Source: Ferrimonas balearica
GTDB lineage: Bacteria > Pseudomonadota > Gammaproteobacteria > Enterobacterales > Shewanellaceae
Reading direction: 5' to 3'
Length of the DNA stretch: 64,000 nucleotides
Assembly: GCF_019802055.1 (NCBI RefSeq)
Contig: NZ_JAHVHW010000004.1
Coordinates: 372,001 to 436,000, forward strand
Part shown: one piece after another, positions 38,858 to 46,640 of the stretch
How positions within the stretch are numbered: the stretch's first letter is position 1
How the letters are laid out: the number at the start of each line of letters is the position of its first letter
The notes under the pieces: generated by a model
The model's input: only the letters and a program-made list of their open reading frames with translations
Databases searched by the model: none
Told to the model about the DNA's origin: nothing
Translations under genes and position numbers: made by a program

Positions 38858-38875
38858 AATGACAACGCTGTCATT
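38858..38875. promoter_or_regulatory. NagR operator upstream of the nagK operon
   Basis: AATGACAACGCTGTCATT, an 18-bp palindrome broken only at the centre. Its bases 38871-38873 are also the stop codon of the hex gene, so the operator is partly coding. Confidence 0.88.
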
Positions 38876-41468
38876 TGTTGTCCACCCCATTTTCCTCAAT
38901 CCCGGCACCGAGCCAGAGACTGCGACCCGGGCGCTCACCATTGGCGGAACGGGCACGGATCTCCACTTGCCCTTTGACATCAACCGGTTGCAGGTAGGGC
39001 TGCCAATCGCCCTCCGCCATTCGGTACTCCAGAGCCAGGCCGGGATAGATAAGATTCAGGTTCAGAGTGCCATCTTCAATCTGGCCACCCGCAGTGGGAA
39101 TACGATAGCCGATGCCGGCTTTGTCCAGCTTGGCCAGCTCCTGCTGCCCTACCAGTGCGGCAAATCGCTGCCAGTCTGCCAGACGCTCCGCTTCCGCCTG
39201 GAAGAAGTCGCTCTGGGGATTGAAGGTGCGACCGGGGACATAGGCCAGTTCCCAGTCCGCCCGGTGCCAGGCCCGCTCCGCCAGTGCCAGCAGGCGGGGG
39301 AACAGCTTGTACTCCACCACATCCGCGTGGCGTACGGTCTCACTCCAGAACTGCCCCTGAATACCCCGGATCCGCTCCCCTTTGAGAGGGAATTCGGTAT
39401 CCACTGCCTCATAAGGGTTGCCCTGACGGTCGCGCCAGATCTCCGCATGGGCGGGCAGGTTGTCCGGCATCAGGGTGAAGATCTTGTGGGTATTGATGGC
39501 GCGGGCGCCCCAGTAGTAGCCCCCTTCGTTGGCGTCAGCCTCGTAGGGGAAATCGAAGTAGAGGGCATCCGGGCTGGAGAGCACCACATCCCAGCCACGG
39601 CTGAGCTGTTCATGAGTTTTGTTGTGCCCACCCCAGGCCAGCAGATCCCAGCTGTAGGAGGTGACAGGAACGGAGAGTTGCTCCTTGGACTCCAGCAGAC
39701 CATCGCTCCAGCCACCGGCACGGATACCGCGCTGAGCCAGCATGTCCACGACCCGGCGGATAAAGTAACCCAACAGGTCTTCGGTATCGTGCAGGTCCAC
39801 TTCGGAGGCGATCAACGCCTCGCAGCGCGGCGAGTGCTCCCAGGCACCGGCGGTTTCGTCTGCACCGATGTGATACAGGTTCAGTGGTGTGCCCGCCTCC
39901 TGATGCATCGCCTGCACCTCATCCAGCACCTTGCCCAGGAAGGTGTAGCTGGAGTCGAGACAGGGGTTGATGGTGTTGTCGGTGTAGTACTGCACCGACA
40001 GGTATTCCGGTGCATCCTCCAGATCGGACAGCAGGTACTTTCCAGCTTCCTCGGTGCGCCCCTCTGCCATCAGACGACGATGACGCTCTGCCATGGCGCG
40101 CACTGCAGCACGACTGTGGCCGGGCATATCCAGCGAGGGGATCACTTCAATGTGGCGGGCAGCGGCATAACGCAGCAGGTCAATGTATTCGTCGCGGCTG
40201 AAGTAACCATTTACTTCTGCACTGGAGTCAACGCCAGAGCCCAACTGTGGCAGCAAACAGTCCCGCTCGTCGGCTTCGGCACAGCGGCGGGAGCCGATCT
40301 CGGTCAGCTCCGGCAGACCGGGGATCGCCAGTCGCCACCCCTCATCATCCGCCAGATGCAGATGCAGCTTGTTGAGCTTATACGCCGCCATCTGATCAAC
40401 GATTTTGTACACCACCGCTTCACCCGGGAAGTTACGGGAGAGGTCCAGGTGCATGCCACGGTAGTCGTATCGGGGGGCATCTTCGATGGTCAGTGCGGGC
40501 AGGGTCTCCTCACCAAAGCGGATCAGTCCAGCCAGGGATTGCAGCCCGTAGAAGGCGCCACTGTCGGTGCTGGCTTCCACCAGGATGCCGTTGCCGCTGA
40601 CATTCAGACGGTAGCCCTCATCAGGCAGACCATCCACCCGCTTCAGAGTGAGCTCAACCCCGTCACGGGCCACCAGAAAGCCCAGGCTCGCCAACCGCTC
40701 CCATGCGCTGTCCAGCCCATCGAAGGCCTGACCGCCCAGGGTGTAACCCACAGACCAGTTCAGCGGCGCTTCTTCCGTCAGTGTCAGGGAGCGGGGGGTC
40801 GGGATCAGGCCCGCCTCCGGCAGCGCGGACTCGGCAGCCGCCAATGCGGCGTTATCGGTAAAGAGTTGGCCGGGGGTCGCCTGAGGGGTATTGTCGTCCG
40901 CGGTGCGTTTCAGTTGGCTTTCAAGGTCGGTCAGAGGCTCGACAAAAGGCAGGGTCCACAGCCCGGTTTCCGGGTCACGAACTTCGCGGGTGCTGTTGAT
41001 AACTACCGGCTCCAGCCCCTCTGCCACCAGGTAGTAGTTGGGCATGGGGTCGGAGTTGGAGACGCTCCAAAAATTGGCGGTATAGGGCACCACCTGAGTT
41101 TGCTGCGGGCCCACTCCGGCAAACGCCTCCTGCGGCACCATGCGGTGGAGGTCGCCATTGATGTGCTCGATGGCCAGCGGGCCGGTGCTGCCCTGAACAT
41201 AGGAAACCTGACTGAAGCGCAGTTCCCAGCCACTGGCGGGCAGTGGGGTTTCGCCGGTCTGCAGCACAATCTCAGCCCGGTAACAGGAACCGTCACCTTT
41301 GTCCTCACGGCAATGAGGCCCAGGACGGTTGTCCACCACCCGGTGCGTGACCTTCAGTTCGTTGGCCAGTTGATTCAGGGTGTCCTGATCCAGTGCGGCG
41401 TTCGGGGCTGCGCCCCCCTGCTGGCATCCCGCCAGCACCATCAACGCCAGAGGCAAGGCTGCTCGCAT
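38871..41468 (-). CDS. hex: GH20 beta-N-acetylhexosaminidase (chitobiase) lipoprotein
   Basis: 865 residues from ATG 41468, preceded by GGAAGGGAG. Lipobox VLAGC (Cys15), so it is membrane-anchored, either in the periplasm or at the surface. Order: CHB_HEX carbohydrate-binding domain (~35-175), GH20b domain (~215-330), (beta/alpha)8 catalytic barrel (~335-770), C-terminal CHB_HEX_C (~795-865). The substrate-assisted catalytic pair Asp537-Glu538 sits in HIGADETAG. MHLDLSRNF, HLHLADDEGWRL and DMPGHSRAA support the call. It releases GlcNAc from chitobiose and longer chito-oligosaccharides. Two operators lie in the upstream gap. Confidence 0.95.
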   Translation of the reverse strand: MRAALPLALMVLAGCQQGGAAPNAALDQDTLNQLANELKVTHRVVDNRPGPHCREDKGDGSCYRAEIVLQTGETPLPASGWELRFSQVSYVQGSTGPLAIEHINGDLHRMVPQEAFAGVGPQQTQVVPYTANFWSVSNSDPMPNYYLVAEGLEPVVINSTREVRDPETGLWTLPFVEPLTDLESQLKRTADDNTPQATPGQLFTDNAALAAAESALPEAGLIPTPRSLTLTEEAPLNWSVGYTLGGQAFDGLDSAWERLASLGFLVARDGVELTLKRVDGLPDEGYRLNVSGNGILVEASTDSGAFYGLQSLAGLIRFGEETLPALTIEDAPRYDYRGMHLDLSRNFPGEAVVYKIVDQMAAYKLNKLHLHLADDEGWRLAIPGLPELTEIGSRRCAEADERDCLLPQLGSGVDSSAEVNGYFSRDEYIDLLRYAAARHIEVIPSLDMPGHSRAAVRAMAERHRRLMAEGRTEEAGKYLLSDLEDAPEYLSVQYYTDNTINPCLDSSYTFLGKVLDEVQAMHQEAGTPLNLYHIGADETAGAWEHSPRCEALIASEVDLHDTEDLLGYFIRRVVDMLAQRGIRAGGWSDGLLESKEQLSVPVTSYSWDLLAWGGHNKTHEQLSRGWDVVLSSPDALYFDFPYEADANEGGYYWGARAINTHKIFTLMPDNLPAHAEIWRDRQGNPYEAVDTEFPLKGERIRGIQGQFWSETVRHADVVEYKLFPRLLALAERAWHRADWELAYVPGRTFNPQSDFFQAEAERLADWQRFAALVGQQELAKLDKAGIGYRIPTAGGQIEDGTLNLNLIYPGLALEYRMAEGDWQPYLQPVDVKGQVEIRARSANGERPGRSLWLGAGIEENGVDNK

Positions 41469-41676
41469 ACTCCCTTCCTTGTCGATGCTCGGCCACTTGG
41501 CGCGGCCTGTCAGAATAAAAAACACTGGTCGTCGAGACGAAAGAGCGACCAGCGGACGCCTGGACCGAGGGAGTGGCAAGGCAAAAATTCAACGGCACCT
41601 TTTAGGGGGAGATCGCCACTGCCCGGCAGGCCAAACATTGGGAGAACCCAAATGCAAAACTACAAATTCATTACAT

Positions 41677-41694
41677 CATGACAACGCTGTCATT
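41677..41694. promoter_or_regulatory. NagR operator (hex side)
   Basis: CATGACAACGCTGTCATT; the 16-bp core is identical to that of the nagK operator. It lies 209 bp upstream of the hex start codon. Confidence 0.85.
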
Positions 41695-41754
41695 CTCTGT
41701 CCATAGCGAGATTCACTTTTTTTCCCGGTGTGGCAGGGGAAGCCTGGCCAATAG

Positions 41755-41772
41755 CCTGACAACGCTGTCAAT
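41755..41772. promoter_or_regulatory. NagR operator (permease side)
   Basis: CCTGACAACGCTGTCAAT; the 14-bp core TGACAACGCTGTCA is identical to that of the nagK and hex operators. It lies 36 bp upstream of the permease start. Confidence 0.83.
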
Positions 41773-41807
41773 CGGTGGTAGCTTACGGCAATAACACCCA
41801 CATTACG

Positions 41808-42698
41808 ATGCAAGCACAATCCCGACACATGAAGACCCGCAGCCTCTCTCCAGTCAGACCGATTTTGTGGCCCAGTTCGATTCTGCTGGTCGGTGCTGCT
41901 GTGGTGCTCCTGGCCAACGCGGTGCCTCTGGTGACGGATTACGGTCATTTCAGTCTGCTGGGGTTACTGGGGGCGATCGTGGCCAACAGTACCGGCGCAG
42001 GCGGAGGGGTGGTGTTTATCCCGGCGTTCGCAAAGCTTGGACTGACTCCGGAGCAAGCGGTCGCGTCCTCGTTCGGCATCCAGTGCTTCGGCATGACTGC
42101 GGGCGCGCTGGCCTGGCACCGATTTTCCCGGCGGGACGGAGGGAGTGCTGAACGCGGCATCTGGCGGCCCTTAAAACCGGTCCTTGGATTCACACTGCTC
42201 GGCACCCTGCCGGGCATCCTGCTGGGAAGAGCCCTGCCCCCTCCGGCGGAACTGCACACCCTGTTCAGCCACTTCTCCATGACTCTGGGCGCTGTGATCC
42301 TGCTGCTCTCCTTCCGTACGGTCACCTCGGAGCCACGGCAACATCTTGGCCGGGGCTGGTATGGCGCACTGGTGTTGCTGGGGATCGTAGGCGGCGTCAT
42401 TACCGCCTGGCTCTCAGTGGGCGTCGGCGAGTTGCTGGTGATTCTGCTGATTTTGCTGGGTTGTCACAGTGCTCTGGCGGTGGCAGCCGGTGTGATGGTG
42501 TCTGCCGCTACGGTCTGGTTTGCCACCGGGCTCAACCTGATCCAAGGCGCCCCCATCATCTGGCAGATTGTGCTGTTTGCGGGCCCGGCTGCCGTTGTTG
42601 GTGGGGTGCTGGCCCGCCGCCTGGCCACGCTGATGTCACCAGTACAGCTGAAGCGATTTTTTGCCTGTTGGATCCTCTTTGTCGGCCTGATTGGCTGA
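41808..42698 (+). CDS. TauE/SafE-family permease
   Basis: 296 residues with about eight TM helices. The family hallmarks are the repeated GLLGAIVANSTGAGGGVVFIPAF and GIVGGVITAWLSVGVGELLVILL half-sites. Such proteins export or import small anions (sulfite, sulfoacetate, organic acids). In a GlcNAc locus acetate is a tempting guess, without direct support. No strong ribosome site precedes ATG 41808 or the alternative ATG 41829 (MKTRSLS). A NagR operator lies 36 bp upstream and the halogenase-like gene follows by 23 bp, so both are likely induced with chitin sugars. Confidence 0.85.
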   Translation: MQAQSRHMKTRSLSPVRPILWPSSILLVGAAVVLLANAVPLVTDYGHFSLLGLLGAIVANSTGAGGGVVFIPAFAKLGLTPEQAVASSFGIQCFGMTAGALAWHRFSRRDGGSAERGIWRPLKPVLGFTLLGTLPGILLGRALPPPAELHTLFSHFSMTLGAVILLLSFRTVTSEPRQHLGRGWYGALVLLGIVGGVITAWLSVGVGELLVILLILLGCHSALAVAAGVMVSAATVWFATGLNLIQGAPIIWQIVLFAGPAAVVGGVLARRLATLMSPVQLKRFFACWILFVGLIG

Positions 42699-42721
42699 CC
42701 TGAAAACGCAAGGATGGCACC

Positions 42722-44230
42722 ATGAAAACTCCTCTTTCCCGGATCACCATTGTTGGCGGTGGCAGCGCAGGCTGGATGACCGCACTCTACCTCAACCGCT
42801 ATTACAACAGCGGTGAGAAACGCACCGCCATCACCCTGATTGAGAGTGAGGACATCGGCACCATCGGCGTGGGCGAAGCGACGGTCCACAGCATCCGCTT
42901 CTTCTTCGCCGCCATGGGGCTTGATGAGGCAGAGCTGATGCGGGAAACCGGGGCCACCTACAAAACCGGCATCCGCTTCCGCAACTGGAAGAAGCCGGTG
43001 GATGGCAAGATGCACGAGTACTTCCACCCCTTTGAGGAGCAACGCTCACCCGGCCCCTTTGATATGGCCACCAGCTGGTTCAGCAGTGATCGTCCACAAG
43101 GGGAGCGCTATGACGAATTGGGCTGCCTCTCCACCACGCTGGCGAACGCGGGCCACAGTCCCAAGAGCCCCACATCTGGCCCCTATCAGGGGATCGTGCC
43201 TTACGGCTACCATCTCGATGCGGTTCGGCTGGGGCGCTACCTGCGTCGCAAGGCGGTGGAAGCGGGTGTGGAGCACCGGCTAGGTACCGTCGATAAGATT
43301 GAGCTGGATGGCGAACGCATCCAGGCAATCCACTGCGGCGGTGCCCGTTTTGAATCGGACATTTTTATCGACTGTACCGGATTCCGCAGTCTGTTGATGC
43401 GTCAGCTGAAAACTGACAATTGGCAAAGCTTCGAAGACGCCCTGCCCTGCAATAAAGCCGTTGCGCTGCAGCTGCCCTACCCAGGTGATGCAACACCCCG
43501 CCCCTATACCCAGGCCACCGCTCTGCCCCATGGCTGGGTTTGGGAGATTGACCTGCAGGAGCGCCGCGGCAATGGCTATGTCTATGATGGTAAGCGCCTG
43601 ACCCGGTCGCAGGCTGAAGCGGAGTTGCGCCAACACCTGGGTGTGCCAGCGGATATGGGCAAGGCCCTCCACCTTGAGATGAAGATTGGGTGCCTGAAAT
43701 CGTTTTGGGTCGGTAACTGCATCGCCATCGGCCTCTCCGGCGGCTTTATTGAACCTCTGGAGTCCACCGGCCTGCACCTGATCAATCTGAGTGTCCGCTT
43801 GCTGGCGACCCACCTGAATGGGGCCGACGTGGCGCAGCCCGTTAAAGACTCCTACAGCCGCCTGATGAACGGCATCTACGATGACCTCAAGCGCTTTATC
43901 ATCCTGCATTACTGCCTGACCGACCGCGACGACACCGAGTTCTGGCGTCAGGTGGCGCAGAGCGCCAAACACAGTCCACGGCTGGAGCAGGATCTGGCCC
44001 TGTGGCAACACAAGGTGTGCGAGTTTATGGACCAGGCGGGCAGCTACGCCACCGTGTTCACCGACGAGAATTACCGGTTCGTCCTGTATGGCATGGGCCA
44101 CTGGCCGCAGTTCCCACCCCTGGGCTCGCAAGCGCAGCATCAGGCGGTACGGCAACAGTGCCAGGCCCGCGCCAAAATGGCGCTGGAGCAGACCCTGCCT
44201 CATCCCGCCGCGCTTCGCGCTTTGAACTGA
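42722..44230 (+). CDS. Flavin-dependent tryptophan-halogenase-family protein 1
   Basis: 502 residues. FAD motif IVGGGSAGW (10-18). The Lys that forms the haloamine in PrnA-type enzymes is present as Lys81 (TYKTGIRF), and the active-site Glu segment is GFIEPLESTG (342-350). The WxWxIP motif that blocks monooxygenase activity reads W272-V-W-E-I-D277, so its proline is replaced. It is co-transcribed with the permease under a NagR operator. Such proteins recur beside TonB receptors and SapC in chitin and polysaccharide loci; some relatives halogenate indole in vitro, but the physiological substrate is unknown. It shares the family with the convergent gene at 44269, but the two are clearly diverged. 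Confidence 0.9.
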   Translation: MKTPLSRITIVGGGSAGWMTALYLNRYYNSGEKRTAITLIESEDIGTIGVGEATVHSIRFFFAAMGLDEAELMRETGATYKTGIRFRNWKKPVDGKMHEYFHPFEEQRSPGPFDMATSWFSSDRPQGERYDELGCLSTTLANAGHSPKSPTSGPYQGIVPYGYHLDAVRLGRYLRRKAVEAGVEHRLGTVDKIELDGERIQAIHCGGARFESDIFIDCTGFRSLLMRQLKTDNWQSFEDALPCNKAVALQLPYPGDATPRPYTQATALPHGWVWEIDLQERRGNGYVYDGKRLTRSQAEAELRQHLGVPADMGKALHLEMKIGCLKSFWVGNCIAIGLSGGFIEPLESTGLHLINLSVRLLATHLNGADVAQPVKDSYSRLMNGIYDDLKRFIILHYCLTDRDDTEFWRQVAQSAKHSPRLEQDLALWQHKVCEFMDQAGSYATVFTDENYRFVLYGMGHWPQFPPLGSQAQHQAVRQQCQARAKMALEQTLPHPAALRALN

Positions 44231-44237
44231 GCACAAC

Positions 44238-44270
44238 AAAAAGGCCCCCATCTGTTGGGGGCCTTTTTTT
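44238..44270. terminator. Bidirectional terminator between the two halogenase-like genes
   Basis: AAAAAGGCCCCCA / TGGGGGCCTTTTTTT-type stem with a short loop and runs on both sides, between convergent genes. Its last bases overlap the stop codon of gene 2. Confidence 0.9.
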
Positions 44271-45816
44271 ACACCTTCTGCAAACCGTGTTGCCGTATCC
44301 GCTCTATCAGTTGGCGATGCGGCATCAATTGCTCGGCCAAACGGGTCGCTTCCTGCTGCAATCTGTCCATTTTCGCTCTGGCCGCTTCACCATCCTGATG
44401 ACGTTCCGGGCTGATGCGGGTATCGAACTCCATGCCGTAAAGCACGTAGAGGTAGTTCTCCAGGTTGAAGATCGACAGGGTGCTGGCGAAGTCGTACGCG
44501 CTGGGCAGTTGCTGACGCCAATAGGCGAGGTTCTCCTTCAGCGATTGCGGAATGGACTCCGGCGCCCGGTTATCCCGCCAGAACGGCGTATCATCCCGCT
44601 CCGACAGCACATAGTGCAGCTTGATAAAGTCGATCACCCGGTCCCAGCTGTGACGCACCCGCTGGTTAAAGCGTTCAGCAACCGCGGGCATTGCCTCCCT
44701 ATCGGCCGGCAGCAGTTCCGCCAACATCCGGGCGGTCAGATCAAACACCAGCAAGCCGGTGGCTTCCAGTGGCTCAACAAAGCCTCCGGAGAGGCCGATC
44801 GCCACACAGTTTCCACTCCAGGCCCGCTCACGGTACCCCACCCGCATCGGGATCTTCCGACAGGGCAGGCCCTCGGCGACTGGTCCCAGATAGTCCCGTA
44901 GCGTCTGCTCCGCCTCTTCATCACTGCAGTGACGACTGGAGTAGACGTGGCCAACGCCCCGACGCTGAGTCAGCCCGATATCCCAGATCCAACCGGATCC
45001 CGTTGCCGTGGAGAGGGTATGGCAGGGGATGGGCGCATCAGGTTGCTCGTAGGGCACCTGAATCGCCAGGGCCGAATCCACAAACAGCACGTCGCTCTTA
45101 TCCACAAAGGGCACCCCAAGCGTCTGCTCCGCCAGCAGGGCAGAGAAGCCGGTGCAATCGACAAAGAGGTCACCCTCCAGACGGCCTGCCTCGTCAGTCT
45201 CGATAGCGGCAATCCCACCATGGCCATCCGGAATCACTTTGGTGACTTCCGCCAGACAGTGCTGGACGCCTAGGTTATCGACGGCATGACGGGTCAGCAG
45301 GGCGGAAAACTTGGCCGCATCCAGGTGGTAGGCGTACGCCGTGACACCACCAAACTCCGGGTGCACCATGGTCTTGGGGCCCAGACCCTGCTCACAAAGG
45401 TGGGCCTGAACCGATACCGAATCGGCATAACTGCGCTCACCCGGGTCGAGGCACCAGTAGGGGGTCGGGTCCAGCCCCTGAATGGCGGGGTAATCAAACA
45501 GGTGGTGATAGGCGTGGGACTGGCCGCCGGACGGTGCCCGCAGCCAGTCGATAAACTTGATGCTCTGTTTAAAGGTCACATCGCACTGGCGGATAAAGTC
45601 GGTTTCCCGGATCCCCAGCCAGTGCAATGTCTGGCGCATGGTGGGCACCGTGCCCTCCCCCACACCGATGGTGGGGATGTTGGGTGACTCCACCAGGGTC
45701 ACTGTGATGGCGGGGTTTTCCCAGGCCCGATGCTTTCGGGCCAGATGGCTGGCCGTCAGCCAGCCTGCGGTTCCTCCACCCACCACAATCAGGCGGCGGA
45801 TCCCTTGCTGCGCCAT
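44269..45816 (-). CDS. Flavin-dependent tryptophan-halogenase-family protein 2
   Basis: 515 residues behind GGAGGG. FAD motif VVGGGTAGW, GVGEGTV, the catalytic Lys83 in CDVTFKQSIKF, and GGFVEPLEATG with the active-site Glu. The WxWxIP motif reads W276-I-W-D-I-G281, again without proline. YAYHLDAAKF and VDCTGFSALL are typical of the family. The pattern WIWDIGL-x-RRGVGHVY is the type seen in the BrvH-like group next to TonB receptors. It is the last gene of a TonB receptor-SapC-halogenase unit and follows SapC by 14 bp. Confidence 0.9.
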   Translation of the reverse strand: MAQQGIRRLIVVGGGTAGWLTASHLARKHRAWENPAITVTLVESPNIPTIGVGEGTVPTMRQTLHWLGIRETDFIRQCDVTFKQSIKFIDWLRAPSGGQSHAYHHLFDYPAIQGLDPTPYWCLDPGERSYADSVSVQAHLCEQGLGPKTMVHPEFGGVTAYAYHLDAAKFSALLTRHAVDNLGVQHCLAEVTKVIPDGHGGIAAIETDEAGRLEGDLFVDCTGFSALLAEQTLGVPFVDKSDVLFVDSALAIQVPYEQPDAPIPCHTLSTATGSGWIWDIGLTQRRGVGHVYSSRHCSDEEAEQTLRDYLGPVAEGLPCRKIPMRVGYRERAWSGNCVAIGLSGGFVEPLEATGLLVFDLTARMLAELLPADREAMPAVAERFNQRVRHSWDRVIDFIKLHYVLSERDDTPFWRDNRAPESIPQSLKENLAYWRQQLPSAYDFASTLSIFNLENYLYVLYGMEFDTRISPERHQDGEAARAKMDRLQQEATRLAEQLMPHRQLIERIRQHGLQKV

Positions 45817-45830
45817 AGTGCCGCCCTCCG

Positions 45831-46529
45831 TCAGCCGTTGATCTTCTTGTCAGCCAGACGGTTTACCTGGTGCAGAGACGCCAGGTGAGCGTAAACCAGC
45901 GGCAGGAAACCACGCTTACGCAGTTCGCCGAACGCTTCATCCGAGAGCTCATTCAGCGCTTTCTCATTCACCATGTAGATGCCGCCGATGTTGTACTCAT
46001 CACCCTGCAGTTTCAGGTTGAGGGTACGGTTCTCCAACAGCTCCAGTTCGTTCAGTTTGGTGACGAACGCCTGGGTGATCTGGTCCGATTCGATAAAGCG
46101 TCCCAGGCTCTCCTTCTTGCGCTCAAGGAAAGCGGAAGGCTCACCAGCTTCAAACAGGGCATGACCCTCCTCGTCACCGACGCGATCACTGGCTTCGTTA
46201 ACCGCCACCATCAACTGACCGGGGTTCTGCATATCCGGCACCAGAGCCAGTGGGTAGTGGGTGATGGCGGCAGGGATGTAGACCCCTTTCCAGGCCGAAC
46301 CGGCAAAGTAGTTTTCACCCTGCTTGAATCCAAGCATCACCACGGCGCGGAACTGCCCGGATTCGTTGTTCTTAACAAAAACGATGGGGAAATCATTGCT
46401 GGCGCGAACAAACTCGTGCACCACAACCGGCACGATGTGCTGGTCCTTTACGTGGGCAAAGCCGGGATCGTCCTTGATTTTGGTGTTGGCGTGCTTCTCT
46501 TTTTGCAGCGGTACGATTTGGGCTTCCAT
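45831..46529 (-). CDS. SapC-family protein
   Basis: 232 residues after AAGGAAG. The family pattern is clear: HVKDQHIVPVVVHEFVRASNDFPIVFVKN, AVVMLGFKQGENYFAGSAWKGVYIPAAITHYPLALVPD and EALFEAGEPSAFLERKK. The name comes from a Campylobacter S-layer-linked gene, but in marine bacteria SapC proteins mostly travel with TonB receptors and halogenase-like proteins, as here. No signal peptide is seen, so it is probably cytosolic. Function unknown. Located between the receptor and halogenase 2 on one strand. Confidence 0.88.
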   Translation of the reverse strand: MEAQIVPLQKEKHANTKIKDDPGFAHVKDQHIVPVVVHEFVRASNDFPIVFVKNNESGQFRAVVMLGFKQGENYFAGSAWKGVYIPAAITHYPLALVPDMQNPGQLMVAVNEASDRVGDEEGHALFEAGEPSAFLERKKESLGRFIESDQITQAFVTKLNELELLENRTLNLKLQGDEYNIGGIYMVNEKALNELSDEAFGELRKRGFLPLVYAHLASLHQVNRLADKKING

Positions 46530-46585
46530 GTGAATACTTCCTTATTACGACGATGCAGTGGTGAGCCACTGTTCTAGAGGTATAA

Positions 46586-46610
46586 AAAAGGGGAGTCAGA
46601 CTCCCCTTTT
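46586..46610 (-). terminator. Terminator/attenuator between the TonB receptor and sapC
   Basis: AAAAGGGGAGTC / GACTCCCCTTTT near-perfect stem followed by a T-rich stretch, 31 bp after the receptor stop. It would lower sapC and halogenase 2 expression relative to the receptor. Confidence 0.82.
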
Positions 46611-46640
46611 GTTTCCGTTCACTACCTTGTCACGAGTTCA

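Larger units (their letters stand above)
41469..41807. other. 339-bp divergent regulatory region between hex and the permease
   Basis: No gene seen. It holds two NagR operators (41677-41694 and 41755-41772) whose centres are 78 bp apart, and so must contain divergent NagR-controlled promoters. Confidence 0.7.

Noticed and set aside
38838-41681. A very long open frame (947 codons) on the plus strand opposite the GH20 gene
   Set aside because: It is a GC-rich antisense shadow: the minus-strand frame has a lipobox, all GH20 motifs and the catalytic Asp-Glu pair, while the plus frame has no recognisable domain or ribosome site.
42722-45816. Halogenase-like genes considered as part of a natural-product cluster
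   Set aside because: No synthase, carrier protein, tailoring or resistance genes nearby; operators and neighbours place them in the GlcNAc regulon.
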